From NCBI RefSeq assembly GCF_003173715.1, contig NZ_CP029550.1:6154001-6218000 (forward strand): 64,000 nt of DNA. Direction: 5' to 3'. The notes under the pieces are model-generated. The model ran no database searches, had not been told where the DNA came from, and was given only the letters and a program-made list of their open reading frames with translations. The stretch is from Methylobacterium durans (GTDB lineage Bacteria; Pseudomonadota; Alphaproteobacteria; Rhizobiales; Beijerinckiaceae). The position numbers and the translations under genes are program-made. The number at the start of each line of letters is the position of its first letter. The stretch's first letter is position 1. Of this stretch, positions 1-7,780 are shown one piece after another.

Positions 1-38
1 GTGAGGCTCGGCTTGAAGCGGCGGGCGGTCTTGGACAT
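1..38 (-). CDS. Start of a gene running off the left edge
   Basis: An ATG at 38 on the minus strand opens a frame (MSKTARRFKPSL) that leaves the window. Only 12 codons are visible, so no function can be given. Its leader carries the same 25-bp sequence that precedes the next gene to the right, which suggests a shared translation or transcription signal. Confidence 0.4.
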   Translation of the reverse strand, partial: MSKTARRFKPSL

Positions 39-48
39 GGCGGCTAAC

Positions 49-73
49 CTCGATACGCGACGAGAGGAAGGGG
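49..73 (-). repeat. Repeated gene leader, copy 1
   Basis: A 25-bp sequence just upstream of the minus-strand start at 38. It recurs at 791-815 with one mismatch, directly upstream of the minus-strand start at 782. On the minus strand it reads CCCCTTCCTCTCGTCGCGTA followed by (C/T)CGAG. Role unknown. Confidence 0.5.
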
Positions 74-80
74 ATGGCGG

Positions 81-782
81 TCAGGACTCAGCGGCGTCCT
101 GGCAGGCCAGTTCGTGCGGCTCGCCGATGATCTCGATCAGCTCGACCGGCCCGCCGGGCACATCGTCTTCGAACACGCCGATCACGAGCCGGCCGGTGTA
201 CCAGGCGAAGGTGTCGAGGTCGGTTCGGCCGGCGTAGAGCTTGGGCCCGTCGGCGAACTGGTGATGACCATGGACGACGTGCAGGTCGCCGTGGCCGCCC
301 GCGAAACCTTCTGGATAGAGCATCCAGAGGCACTTCTTCTCGCTTTGAAGCTCCAGGGCGACCATGGGGTCGACCCCTGCGTGAACGAACAGGCGGCAAC
401 CATCCCGGAACAGGATCGTGAGGCGGTCGAGCCAGTCCAGATGCTCGCGAGGAACGACGGACAGCTCGACGTTCCCTGCCGGTGGGTGGCCGTAGGAGAG
501 CAGGGTCTGGGCGCCGCCATTCTCCATCCACCATCCGACCGAGGCACGCCCTCGGCAGACCTGGACCATCATGTCCTCGTGGTTGCCCTTAAGGGGGAAC
601 CACTCCTGCCCTGGCGGCGGGCCAGCCATCAGGGACTCGATGATCTGCCGGCTCTCGGGCCCGCGATCGACATAGTCGCCCGTGAATACGACCGCGCCGC
701 CGCCGCGCTCGGTGATGGCGGCGATCGCTTTCGTGAAGAGGTCGAAGCGGCCGTGCAGGTCTGCGATGGCGTAGGTGGGCAT
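81..782 (-). CDS. Calcineurin-like metallophosphatase (phage PrpE/lambda-phosphatase type)
   Basis: A 233-residue protein of the PPP-type serine/threonine phosphatase family, expected to hydrolyse phosphomonoesters with two metal ions. The family motifs are visible in order: ADLHGRF near the N terminus, GDYVDRG, KGNHED, then a histidine in LFVHAG and HGHHQF. The ATG at 782 is preferred to longer in-frame starts because homology begins at MPTYAIADLHG. Lambda-like phages often carry such phosphatases. A distant relative lies at 15039-15698 in the neighbouring element. The substrate is unknown. Confidence 0.85.
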   Translation of the reverse strand: MPTYAIADLHGRFDLFTKAIAAITERGGGAVVFTGDYVDRGPESRQIIESLMAGPPPGQEWFPLKGNHEDMMVQVCRGRASVGWWMENGGAQTLLSYGHPPAGNVELSVVPREHLDWLDRLTILFRDGCRLFVHAGVDPMVALELQSEKKCLWMLYPEGFAGGHGDLHVVHGHHQFADGPKLYAGRTDLDTFAWYTGRLVIGVFEDDVPGGPVELIEIIGEPHELACQDAAES

Positions 783-790
783 GGGGAGAT

Positions 791-815
791 CTCGGTACGC
801 GACGAGAGGAAGGGG
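791..815 (-). repeat. Repeated gene leader, copy 2
   Basis: Second copy of the 25-bp leader (24 of 25 bases identical to 49-73). It starts 9 nt upstream of the ATG at 782. Confidence 0.5.
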
Positions 816-820
816 GGCAG

Positions 821-994
821 CTAGGATGCGGCTTTCGGGATGACGTGGACGCGGAGGACTGGCGTCATACCCTTCCAATAGTCCCGGCACTGTCTCGCGA
901 CTGCTCGCGCTGCGGCTCGCGATCGGTTCTCGAAGCCCAGCCACAGCCGCCCATTCGGCAATCGGTAAAGGTTGTACCAGCGGCGCTCACGCAT
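821..994 (-). CDS. Small phage-type hypothetical protein
   Basis: 57 residues starting MRERRWYNLYRLPNG, basic and aromatic-rich. The ATG at 994 overlaps the stop of the gene upstream (987-1490) by 8 nt, which supports translational coupling within a minus-strand prophage operon. I do not recognise the family. A longer start at 1054 is possible but would sit deep inside the neighbour. Confidence 0.5.
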   Translation of the reverse strand: MRERRWYNLYRLPNGRLWLGFENRSRAAARAVARQCRDYWKGMTPVLRVHVIPKAAS

Positions 995-1490
995 CGGCGT
1001 GCTCCTTCTGCTGAGCCGCACGTCTCGCCGCCTCTCGCGCGCGGAAGCGGTCATTCGCCCGGCTCATCTCAAAACGCTCGGCCGCGATCTCCTCGTCGGT
1101 GCGCTGCGCGATGACGTTGCTGCGGCCCATGTCGGCCTTCAGCTGCTCCCAGCGGGCGACGGCTTCGCGGCGTTCGTCCTCGGTGGTCTCGTTGTTGACG
1201 AGCTCGGCGTCGAGGATGGCGCTAATGCGCGCGATCTCGGTCTCGATCTCGAGCGTGATGAAAGCGCACTCGGCGTTGATGTTCTGCGGTGACGGCACGC
1301 CCCGGCCGTTCCAGTTGCACTTCCAGCCGCCCTTACCGAACCGGCGCCGGGCTTCCTCAATTGCCCAGGTCGGCTGTCCTTCAAGATGCTGCGCGTAGAC
1401 GGCGAGCCGAGCAGCGCGATCGCGGCCTGGATAAGAGGCTGAATGCTCATGCCGCCGGGTATAACCACTAAGGTTGTTGGTAGTCAACAA
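987..1490 (-). CDS. Hypothetical prophage protein
   Basis: 167 residues from the farthest start, or fewer if translation begins inside. The middle (AVYAQHLEGQPTWAIEEA, then RRRFGKGGWKCNW) resembles short proteins of phage early regions, but I cannot name the family. The C-terminal half is charged and probably helical. The longest reading runs back through the operator at 1472-1492, so the true start probably lies downstream and the N terminus may be shortened. It is transcribed divergently from the repressor and so is probably repressor-controlled. Confidence 0.5.
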   Translation of the reverse strand: MLTTNNLSGYTRRHEHSASYPGRDRAARLAVYAQHLEGQPTWAIEEARRRFGKGGWKCNWNGRGVPSPQNINAECAFITLEIETEIARISAILDAELVNNETTEDERREAVARWEQLKADMGRSNVIAQRTDEEIAAERFEMSRANDRFRAREAARRAAQQKEHADA

Positions 1491-1492
1491 CC
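1472..1492. promoter_or_regulatory. Repressor operator 1
   Basis: Perfect inverted repeat with 8-bp arms GGTTGTTG and CAACAACC around a 5-nt spacer (GTAGT). It lies between the repressor gene (plus) and the minus-strand prophage operon. A near-identical operator with the same spacer length lies at 2626-2648, so both are probably bound by the repressor encoded at 1539. Confidence 0.75.
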
Positions 1493-1538
1493 AAGTTATC
1501 CGAGCGTTCCAACTACCGAGGTTTTAGACTGCTGCGCT

Positions 1539-2240
1539 ATGACGTGGCACGACCTCATCCGTGAAGCGCGCGAGGCTCAAGGCCTCAGCCAAGCTCAACT
1601 CGCAAAGGCCGTTGGCGTTTCTCAGGCGACGATCAACAAGATCGAGAACGAAAGCCCGCAGTCCACGCGAGCACTGCACGCGCTGATCGCAGAGTTGAAG
1701 CTCGATCCGACATCGTTCCCACCAGAAGCGTTTGGACCCGGCGTTGGGAATGCGCCAGCAATCACTCGACCGATTAAGTTTGCGGGCGGCAGTGGCCCCC
1801 TTCCGGAGTTTGCTCGCGACCCAGCGTACTGGGCGGCTGCGGCCGGCCTCGTGGGTGATGTGCCTCTCTACGCTGCCGCGGAGGGTGGCGAAGGCGCACT
1901 CCTGATCGAGCGCGATTCCATCGGTACTGTGAAGCGGCCACCCTTGTTGCAAGGCGTGAAGGATGGGTACGCAATTTATTTGGTCGGCGAATCGATGGCG
2001 CCAGAGTTTGAGCCTGGCGACATCCTGATGATCAACCCCAGATTGCCTGTCCTAGCGAACACCTCGTGCGTCTTTTACAGCACAAAAGCCGAAGAGCCCA
2101 GCGCGCTGGTAAAGCGATTCCTTAGTGCGACAGACGAGAAGTGGCGGGTCAAGCAGTTTCGCCCTGAGCGGGAATTTGAGTTGGATCGAGCTGAATGGGG
2201 CACGCGCCATCGGATTGTGACCAAGGATTTTCGCCGATAG
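1539..2240 (+). CDS. LexA/CI-type repressor with XRE HTH and S24 peptidase domain
   Basis: 233 residues. Residues 1-60 form an XRE helix-turn-helix (LSQAQLAKAVGVSQATINKI). The C-terminal half is a peptidase S24 fold with the nucleophile serine in VGESMAPEFEPGD and the general-base lysine in ALVKRFL. Such proteins hold a prophage quiescent until RecA-stimulated self-cleavage. I see AAAAGLVGD as one possible Ala-Gly cleavage region. The ATG at 1539 was chosen because the HTH starts immediately after it. The operators at 1472 and 2626 flank its transcription unit, which suggests autoregulation and control of the divergent genes on both sides. Confidence 0.85.
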   Translation: MTWHDLIREAREAQGLSQAQLAKAVGVSQATINKIENESPQSTRALHALIAELKLDPTSFPPEAFGPGVGNAPAITRPIKFAGGSGPLPEFARDPAYWAAAAGLVGDVPLYAAAEGGEGALLIERDSIGTVKRPPLLQGVKDGYAIYLVGESMAPEFEPGDILMINPRLPVLANTSCVFYSTKAEEPSALVKRFLSATDEKWRVKQFRPEREFELDRAEWGTRHRIVTKDFRR

Positions 2241-2241
2241 G

Positions 2242-2610
2242 TCAGAACGGCAGGTCCTCCATGCTGTCGCCGATCGGCCGCCCATAGCTTGCCAACACCA
2301 CCGGCTCGTCGAACTCACCGGTCGCCGGATCGCCAGTGCGTGCGAAGGCCAAAACCGAGACCTTGCGCTCCGATAGGCGCTCGGCGGTTTTCAGTGCGGA
2401 TGCTTCGGTGAGCGCCTGAATGGGAGCGTCCATTCGCAGGCCTGCCGCTTCCTCCGAGAAGCTTTGCACCACATAATACGTCTTCTTGGACTCGGCCTGC
2501 GACGCCACTGGCGCCTCCTCAATGGTCTCTGACCGCACCAATGTTCCTGTTCTGTTCTCGTTCCTGTCAATCGCCTGCCCCTGGGGACGGCTGGGGATAA
2601 ATACCAACAA
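2242..2610 (-). CDS. Hypothetical protein under the second operator
   Basis: Up to 122 residues if it starts at the TTG at 2610; a GTG at 2535 is an alternative. The recognisable core is SKKTYYVVQSFSEEAAGL followed by a segment that looks like a small alpha/beta fold. It runs convergently into the repressor gene with almost no gap. The operator at 2626-2648 lies just upstream, so repression by the S24 repressor is likely. The family is not recognised. Confidence 0.55.
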   Translation of the reverse strand: MLVFIPSRPQGQAIDRNENRTGTLVRSETIEEAPVASQAESKKTYYVVQSFSEEAAGLRMDAPIQALTEASALKTAERLSERKVSVLAFARTGDPATGEFDEPVVLASYGRPIGDSMEDLPF

Positions 2611-2625
2611 CCGAACCCGCTACTC

Positions 2626-2648
2626 GGGTTGTTGACAACCAACAACCC
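2626..2648. promoter_or_regulatory. Repressor operator 2
   Basis: Perfect inverted repeat with 9-bp arms GGGTTGTTG and CAACAACCC around a 5-nt spacer (ACAAC). It has the same core and spacer length as 1472-1492. Half-sites continue on both sides (ACCAACAACC at 2603 and GTTGTAGTTGTTG at 2651), so cooperative binding is plausible. It lies between divergent genes at 2610 (minus) and 2694 (plus). Confidence 0.75.
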
Positions 2649-2693
2649 CAGTTGTAGTTGTTGCCCATCGCCACTACCGCGATGGAGTCCCGG

Positions 2694-3224
2694 ATGTCTT
2701 CCCGCCGATCCCTCTTCTGGTCCGCCGCTCTTCGCGATTTGAAGGCTGACCGCGATCGCCCCGCCGTCGTCCGCGAGGAGTGCCTTCGGACAACTGCTAG
2801 CCTACCCGGCACGCCGGCTCTCGCGCTCTCGGCTTGGCGCGGCCGTTCCGGCAAGCGCTACGTGGTCAGCGTTCACTCCATTGCTGACGCGTCGCCCGAT
2901 GACGTCGCTGACACTGTCGCCCTGGCTGTCCGACGCGACGAAGCGGGCCTTGCCCAACTCATTAGCGTCGCCCACGTCGGCAACGGCCCTCGCCTCTCGA
3001 GTGTCCTGAGCATTTTGGCGCAGATGGGCGCCACCGAGATGCACGTGCACCGGCTGGCCGGCAGTGCGGGCGAGCGCATGGCAATCGTTGGCGACTTGCT
3101 GACGCCCGAGAATCCGAACCAGCTCGCGATCTTCGACCGTGAGGAGAGCGGGGCCGACGCTGTCGCTGCCCGCGCCGCGCACGACGCTGCCGCCCATCGG
3201 TTCGCTATCGGCGGGAAGGCGTGA
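2694..3224 (+). CDS. Hypothetical early prophage protein
   Basis: 176 residues from an ATG at 2694, which has GGAG 6 nt upstream (2684-2687); a start at 2682 is also possible. The protein is alanine- and arginine-rich with a central segment VHSIADASPDDVADTV and no motif I recognise. It opens the rightward prophage operon next to operator 2. Its stop overlaps the start of the next small gene in TGATG, which suggests coupling. Confidence 0.5.
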   Translation: MSSRRSLFWSAALRDLKADRDRPAVVREECLRTTASLPGTPALALSAWRGRSGKRYVVSVHSIADASPDDVADTVALAVRRDEAGLAQLISVAHVGNGPRLSSVLSILAQMGATEMHVHRLAGSAGERMAIVGDLLTPENPNQLAIFDREESGADAVAARAAHDAAAHRFAIGGKA

Positions 3225-3349
3225 TGCTCGCCGCCCTCGCGATCACCGCGCCCATGGTTGTCTGGAGCCTGACGTGGGCCGTCGGCAACCACTTCGTCGG
3301 TCGGCCGGCTGCCTCTGCGCCCGCCGCCGACATCACCCTCATCCGCTAA
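3224..3349 (+). CDS. 41-residue single-span membrane protein
   Basis: Starts on the last base of the preceding stop codon (TGATG). The first 25 residues are strongly hydrophobic (LAALAITAPMVVWSLTWAVG), then a short polar tail. It is consistent with a small phage membrane peptide. No homologue can be named from sequence alone. Confidence 0.5.
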   Translation: MLAALAITAPMVVWSLTWAVGNHFVGRPAASAPAADITLIR

Positions 3350-3368
3350 CGCCGCCGGAGTGCCGCCG

Positions 3369-3836
3369 ATGTGCGCGCCCATGTTCTACAACCACGACTA
3401 CACGGACAGCCCGGCCATCGCGAAGCTGGAGGCCCTGCACGCAGCCGAGCGCCGGCTCCTCAACATCACGCTCCGCATCGCGGGCGGCCGCACCCGGTAC
3501 GCCTTCCCGCGCCACAACGCGGACGCCGCCATCGCTCACGCGGTGGGCGAGGTCGAGCGCTACCGGCACGAGTTCGACCGCGCCCTGGCCTCCGACGCTG
3601 CCGGCGAACCCTACCGCCTGCCACCGAGCGCCGCCGGCTTGAAGCTCGCGCTGCAGAACCGTGTCACCCGCAACGAGGCCGATCGCGGCATCGGAGCCAT
3701 GGGGCCCGTGCTGTTCGCGGCCCGGCAGGTCGATGCCGCGGACGCCGCCGAGATCAGCCTGACGGAGGTCTCGCGGGAGCGAGGCCGGTCGCTGGCCGAT
3801 CTCGATGCCGGCTTCGCCTCTCCGGCGGGAGAGTGA
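3369..3836 (+). CDS. Hypothetical prophage protein
   Basis: 155 residues, starting MCAPMFYNHDY. The first third (IAKLEALHAAERRLLNI) looks like a helical hairpin, followed by repeated Ala/Glu/Arg-rich helices. ATG 3369 has GGAG at 3355. It sits in a tight plus-strand gene string. The family is not recognised. Confidence 0.5.
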   Translation: MCAPMFYNHDYTDSPAIAKLEALHAAERRLLNITLRIAGGRTRYAFPRHNADAAIAHAVGEVERYRHEFDRALASDAAGEPYRLPPSAAGLKLALQNRVTRNEADRGIGAMGPVLFAARQVDAADAAEISLTEVSRERGRSLADLDAGFASPAGE

Positions 3837-3839
3837 GCC

Positions 3840-4022
3840 ATGCAGGCCGATCTCCCGCACATCGCCCTGATCCTCGCCGTCCTGATCACGGGCATCGCCT
3901 GCGGCGTATTGGCGGCTCCCTTCGTCCGCGCGATCTGGCGCCAGCGCCGCGCTGCGGTCCGCATCATCGTCGAGGCGCCGAGCGGCGCGCCCTCAAAGAC
4001 AACCTGTGCACCTCGGACGTGA
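3840..4022 (+). CDS. 60-residue membrane protein
   Basis: An N-terminal hydrophobic helix of about 22 residues (ALILAVLITGIACGVLAAPF) is followed by a basic tail (IWRQRRAAVR), the pattern of a single-pass inner-membrane protein with a cytoplasmic C terminus. It starts 3 nt after the previous stop. Function unknown. Confidence 0.45.
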   Translation: MQADLPHIALILAVLITGIACGVLAAPFVRAIWRQRRAAVRIIVEAPSGAPSKTTCAPRT

Positions 4023-4114
4023 GCAAGGACGAGTTCTCGACCCTGATCGAGCTCGTCCACGTCTTCGGCGCCGAGCGCGGCGTCACCTTCCACGACGAAG
4101 AGAGGGCCGCCTGA
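4019..4114 (+). CDS. Possible 31-residue peptide gene
   Basis: A GTG at 4019 overlaps the previous stop as GTGA, and the frame ends on the TGATG that starts the next gene. The product is acidic and helical (EFSTLIELVHVFGAE). Support is mainly the exact fit between neighbours. Confidence 0.3.
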   Translation: MSKDEFSTLIELVHVFGAERGVTFHDEERAA

Positions 4115-4455
4115 TGCCGTTCAAGGACATCGGCACGACGAAGCGCAAGGCGATGCCCCGGCAGCGCATCCTGCGCATCTGGGAGGCCGAGGCGATCGGC
4201 GTTCCGGCCGACTGCCCGAACACGACGCAGGCCGTCTGCGACGTCGATGCGGATGCTGCGGCTCTGGCCGATGCCGCACGTCTCGTCGCCCAGGTCCGCC
4301 GCTTCATCAGCGATGAGGGGCACGCCGAGCCACGCGCGCCGCGCCTGCGGATCGTCGCCAATCCCACGCCCCGCCCCGGCATCTTCGCCCGCACGATGGC
4401 TGCGCTCGGCCGGCCGGCTGCTTCCGAGGATTGTGACGCTCGGAGGTCCGCATGA
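4114..4455 (+). CDS. Hypothetical prophage protein
   Basis: 113 residues beginning MPFKDIGTTKRKAMPRQRIL, coupled by TGATG to the frame upstream and by ATGA to the one downstream. It has a basic N terminus and an alanine-rich middle; no known domain is seen. Confidence 0.45.
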   Translation: MPFKDIGTTKRKAMPRQRILRIWEAEAIGVPADCPNTTQAVCDVDADAAALADAARLVAQVRRFISDEGHAEPRAPRLRIVANPTPRPGIFARTMAALGRPAASEDCDARRSA

Positions 4456-4778
4456 CCGACCGCATCACGGAATTACGCCGCGTCTCCGATCTTGTTGCGA
4501 CTGCCCGCGATCACCGGGGTGGGACGCGCCAGTCGTGGCCACTCCAGGCGACTTGGTCGCGCCGGCGGCGGTGTTGCGCGCCGATCCGCTTCAGCGGGGC
4601 CTGGGCTAAAGCCCTGAGCTTGGGATGGCGCGATCGATACTCCAAAGAACGCGAACGACATTGCGGCATGCCTCGGAAATGGATTTTGCGGATCTCTGCT
4701 TTGGAAAGACATGCCGAGATCCGCTTGTTCCTCCGACTCGCGTTTCGATCGGTCGCAATGGCGAAGGCCGCCGCATGA
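4452..4778 (+). pseudogene. Disrupted prophage gene start
   Basis: It begins with an ATGA overlap and about 20 credible codons (MTDRITELRRVSDLVATARD). The frame then turns into a low-complexity arginine/cysteine-rich reading that does not look like protein. I read this as the 5' end of a phage gene whose body was replaced. It is the first of several such starts, followed by an opposite-strand gene. Confidence 0.35.
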
Positions 4779-4804
4779 CCCCCGCCAAGCACAGCGCCGG
4801 GGGC

Positions 4805-5206
4805 TTAATTTGGGCTGCCCTGAACAGGAGAGGCGAGCAACTCCATTCGGTTGATGGCTTCACGCAAGCCTTCGAATGCCAGCGCATTGCCGCGGAGATG
4901 CGCGACGGCCACCCTGCGATAGCTGATCGCGCCATTTGCGCCGACCTCTTGCACAAGGGCGCTGAGCGTCACGCGGCCAACGCCAGGGCCGGTACCGAGC
5001 GCGGGTGCTTCATCGAAGAAAAGGATCGGGGCATCCACAGCCCCTTCCACAGGCAGCTGGTTGATATCAGGGGCCGCGTTAACGGGCTGCGTCGGGTTTG
5101 CCACGGGCACATTTCCTTGATCGGTCAGCACTTGCTGATCAGCCGATCCTGGAATGATTTTTCTCCGACGCAAGGCAGCTTCCTTGCCGTCCCCGGTATT
5201 CACCAC
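4805..5206 (-). CDS. Conserved hypothetical protein
   Basis: 133 residues with a coherent core (APILFFDEAPALGTGPGVGR, then a strand-rich segment and VAVAHLRG) ending in a helix. The pattern suggests a small beta-rich protein of the type often found singly in Methylobacterium genomes. It runs against the prophage operon and was probably acquired separately. Confidence 0.55.
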   Translation of the reverse strand: MVNTGDGKEAALRRRKIIPGSADQQVLTDQGNVPVANPTQPVNAAPDINQLPVEGAVDAPILFFDEAPALGTGPGVGRVTLSALVQEVGANGAISYRRVAVAHLRGNALAFEGLREAINRMELLASPVQGSPN

Positions 5207-5238
5207 TCCACCCCCACCCGCCCGGGGGAGGCGCGGCC

Positions 5239-5313
5239 GTGAGCGCTCCTCTCATCATCGACAGCGTCGCGGGCGGCGGGCCGAAGCTGGGCTGCGCCAA
5301 GAGTGATCGGCGA
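5239..5313 (+). pseudogene. N-terminal remnant of a phage C5-cytosine methyltransferase
   Basis: The GTG at 5239 starts MSAPLIIDSVAGGGP. From memory this matches the start of phage cytosine-C5 methylases, where SAM motif I reads DxFAGGGG. After about 15 codons the similarity stops and an opposite-strand gene (5314-5553) begins. No catalytic PC motif or other methylase motif follows, so it is a truncated remnant. Confidence 0.45.
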
Positions 5314-5553
5314 CTACCCAGACTTCTTGTCCCCGTCCTTGGCCTCTGGAAGCTCTTTCTCCGGCTGCCGGACACGAATAGAGCCCGTCGAATCGGGGTC
5401 AGCCGGCCGTACCCGCTCAGGCACGGTCTCATTGAGCGCGGGCATGTTCGGAGCTTGCTCGCGGCTTTGCTGCGGGGTGATAGGGGCCTGCGCGAGCGCG
5501 GGCACACTCAGCATTCCGATGATCAGGCTCATCGCGCTGATGCGCTTCATCAT
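5314..5553 (-). CDS. Small secreted protein
   Basis: 79 residues starting MMKRISAMSLIIGMLSVPAL, a clear Sec signal peptide with cleavage expected after ALAQA. The mature part is short, proline- and charge-rich and ends in lysines. It resembles the short periplasmic proteins of unknown function common in Methylobacterium. It lies inside a broken phage gene. Confidence 0.6.
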   Translation of the reverse strand: MMKRISAMSLIIGMLSVPALAQAPITPQQSREQAPNMPALNETVPERVRPADPDSTGSIRVRQPEKELPEAKDGDKKSG

Positions 5554-5675
5554 AGCCGTTTCCTCCATGTCTGTAAGGGAAGGACGGCTGACCACGCGCA
5601 GTTCCTGACTGCGGGCTTCCTCGTCGGCGCTATGCGTCCGGCGCTCGGGTTACCCGAGATCGCGAGGGCCGCCTG

Positions 5676-5741
5676 ATGAGCGCGAATCCCTACCTCATCC
5701 AGGGCCCGGCCCTCATCAGCTTCAGCGGCGGGCGCGCGGTG
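5676..5741 (+). pseudogene. N-terminal remnant of a phage PAPS-reductase-like protein
   Basis: ATG 5676, coupled by TGATGA to the upstream frame, encodes MSANPYLIQGPALISFSGGR. From memory this is how phage members of the phosphoadenosine phosphosulfate reductase/PP-loop family begin, SGGR being the phosphate loop. The homology ends there and a PilZ gene on the other strand follows. Truncated and presumably inactive. Confidence 0.5.
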
Positions 5742-6098
5742 TCATTCGCGACCCAGCAGTTCGGTGACCCTGGCGCGCAGCGCGGTACGGTCAGCCTCGA
5801 CTTCTCTGAGCCTTCGTGCGTGCTCCTGCGCGGCCAGCTCTACGGCGGACTGCTTCAGGAATGTGACGCCGGCCTGATCAGCCTGCCGCCATGCCATCTG
5901 TACGCGGCGGGTTTCACCCATCTTATTGATCACAAGATCGAATTGTTCGGGCGCATTTATGGTGTCGCTGAAAATCAATCTTGCGCCACCATCAGACATA
6001 TCTCGAATGAGACAGTCGATGGTAGAGCAGCGATTGTTGAACACAATTGTGGCGCCGATGTAGCTGCGGCGACGTGGCGTTCTGCGACGCTCCTGCAT
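5742..6098 (-). CDS. PilZ domain protein
   Basis: 118 residues from an ATG at 6098 that has GGGAGAG upstream. The PilZ c-di-GMP-binding signature is present: an N-terminal arginine cluster (ERRRTPRRR) and MSDGGARL, matching (D/N)xSxxG. The C terminus is a charged helix. A single-domain PilZ protein is probably an effector that changes partner binding with c-di-GMP. A second PilZ gene immediately to the right (6194-7867) is broken by an IS66. Confidence 0.8.
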   Translation of the reverse strand: MQERRRTPRRRSYIGATIVFNNRCSTIDCLIRDMSDGGARLIFSDTINAPEQFDLVINKMGETRRVQMAWRQADQAGVTFLKQSAVELAAQEHARRLREVEADRTALRARVTELLGRE

Positions 6099-6366
6099 GG
6101 CGTTCTCTCCCAAAGCGGAACACGGGCCGAGATTAGGCCCCTGTTAAGCAAGGCAGTGGCCATCCCACTTCGGAGCAGGGTCGGGACGCGCGATCAAGCT
6201 ACAAACGCGACGCCGATCTGCCGCCCGTCGCGCCAAATTTGCATGCTGTTGCGATCGAGGTTCAGGCCGGTCGCCACGACGCGGAAGCGGTCTGGTGGAT
6301 GCGCATCAGGTTCCACCTCGATGAGCGCGCCTAGCTCTGAGACGTTCCAGATCAGGCAGTCCAAGC

Positions 6367-7780
6367 GTAATTACCCACGCGGTTTGAGCGCCAGGTTCGA
6401 AGGACGTGCGGCGGCGCGGGGGTCGTGCGGGGGCCTTGTGCGGGGCCGGTTTGGCTGATTCGTTCGTGGGATGGGCCGCAGCGATCTCGAACGTCTGAGC
6501 CGGGAAGAACTGATCGAGCTGGTGCTGCGGCTGCAGCGCCCGCAGAAGACCTCGCGCACCTCCTCAAAGCCGCCGTCCACCGACCGCAAGGAGCGGCGGG
6601 AGCAGGCCAAGCCCGGCGGAGCCAAGCCCGGTCACGAGGGCCATAGCCGTGTGCTGAGCGAGGATCCCGACGCGGTCGTCGATCATCGTCCGGATCGGTG
6701 CGCGTGCTGCGGCGGCGCCTTGCACGGGGACCTTCCCGCCGAGGTCGTGAGCGTGTCCGAGCGGATCGAGTTGCCCGCCGTGGCGCCGGTGGTGACCCGG
6801 CATCGGCGGCTGGCCGTGCAGTGCCCGTCCTGCGGGGGGCGCGGCGTCGCGCCGGTGCCGCAGGCCGCGCGGGGCACGCCGTTTGGTCCGCGGCTGCACG
6901 CGGTGGCGACGTATCTGAAGACCTTCCAGGCTCTGTCCTACGAGCGGCTGCAGGCGGCGCTGTCGGATCTGTTCGGCCTGACGCTCAGTCAGGGCGGGCT
7001 GATGAACCTGCTCCGCCGCGCGCAGGCGCGCTTTCGGCCCGGCCGCGAGGCCGCCGTCGCAAAGCTGCGCCGTGCCGAGGTCGTCGCCTCGGACGAGACC
7101 GGGGTGCGCATCGAGGGCTCGAACTCCTATCACTGGGTCTTCCACTCGACGGACGCGGTGGTGCACACAGCCTCGCCGACGCGCGGCGCCGTCGTGGTGC
7201 GGGAGATGATGGACGGGCACCGGCCCGCGGTCTGGATCTCCGACCGCTACACCGCTCAGCAGGGTCATGGCGTCCGCCACCAGACCTGCCTGGCGCATCT
7301 CGCCCGCGACGTGGCCTACGCCGTCGAGGTGAGCGCCGATCCGGTGCCACTGCGCCTCCAGTTCTGGCTGCAGGCCGTGTTCGCCCTGGCCGAGCGCGTC
7401 ACCGATCTGGCCGCCTCGACGCTCGCGGCCAAACGGCGGGCGCTGGAGCGGCGGCTTTCCGACATCCTGTCCGCCCCGAGCCGCTGTGACCTGACCTACG
7501 AACTGCAGGCCAGGATTGGTCGGGCCCGCGATCAACTCCTGGTCTTCCTCGATCATCCCGGCACGGTCGCGGTCACAAACAACGGCTGCGAGCGCCTGCT
7601 CCGTCCCGCCGTCGTGCAACGGAAGATGACCAATGGCTACCGTGCGATGTGGGCCGCTACCGGCGAGGCCGACATCCGCACCGTCGTCGACACCGCCCGC
7701 CTCTCCGGCGCCAGCCCGTTCGCGACGATCCTCGCCACCGTCGCCTGAACGGCGCCCCCATCAGAGGCGTGGGTAATTAC
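6367..7780 (+). mobile_element. IS66-family insertion sequence
   Basis: 1414 bp bounded by perfect 14-bp terminal inverted repeats (GTAATTACCCACGC at 6367-6380; complement at 7767-7780). It is flanked by an 8-bp direct target duplication GTCCAAGC (6359-6366 and 7781-7788), the size typical of IS66. It encodes only the transposase; the accessory genes of classical IS66 are absent. Confidence 0.93.
6471..7748 (+). CDS. IS66 transposase (TnpC)
   Basis: 425 residues. Order: N-terminal leucine-zipper-like segment, a basic spacer, a zinc-binding motif (CACCGG...CPSCGG), then the IS66 DDE domain with VASDETGVRIEG (first Asp) and NNGCERLLRP (final Glu region). It fills the element. Full length, so the element could be active. 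Confidence 0.92.
   Translation: MGRSDLERLSREELIELVLRLQRPQKTSRTSSKPPSTDRKERREQAKPGGAKPGHEGHSRVLSEDPDAVVDHRPDRCACCGGALHGDLPAEVVSVSERIELPAVAPVVTRHRRLAVQCPSCGGRGVAPVPQAARGTPFGPRLHAVATYLKTFQALSYERLQAALSDLFGLTLSQGGLMNLLRRAQARFRPGREAAVAKLRRAEVVASDETGVRIEGSNSYHWVFHSTDAVVHTASPTRGAVVVREMMDGHRPAVWISDRYTAQQGHGVRHQTCLAHLARDVAYAVEVSADPVPLRLQFWLQAVFALAERVTDLAASTLAAKRRALERRLSDILSAPSRCDLTYELQARIGRARDQLLVFLDHPGTVAVTNNGCERLLRPAVVQRKMTNGYRAMWAATGEADIRTVVDTARLSGASPFATILATVA

Noticed and set aside
6564..7619. 351-codon minus-strand frame
   Set aside because: Antisense to the IS66 transposase, no protein-like motifs.
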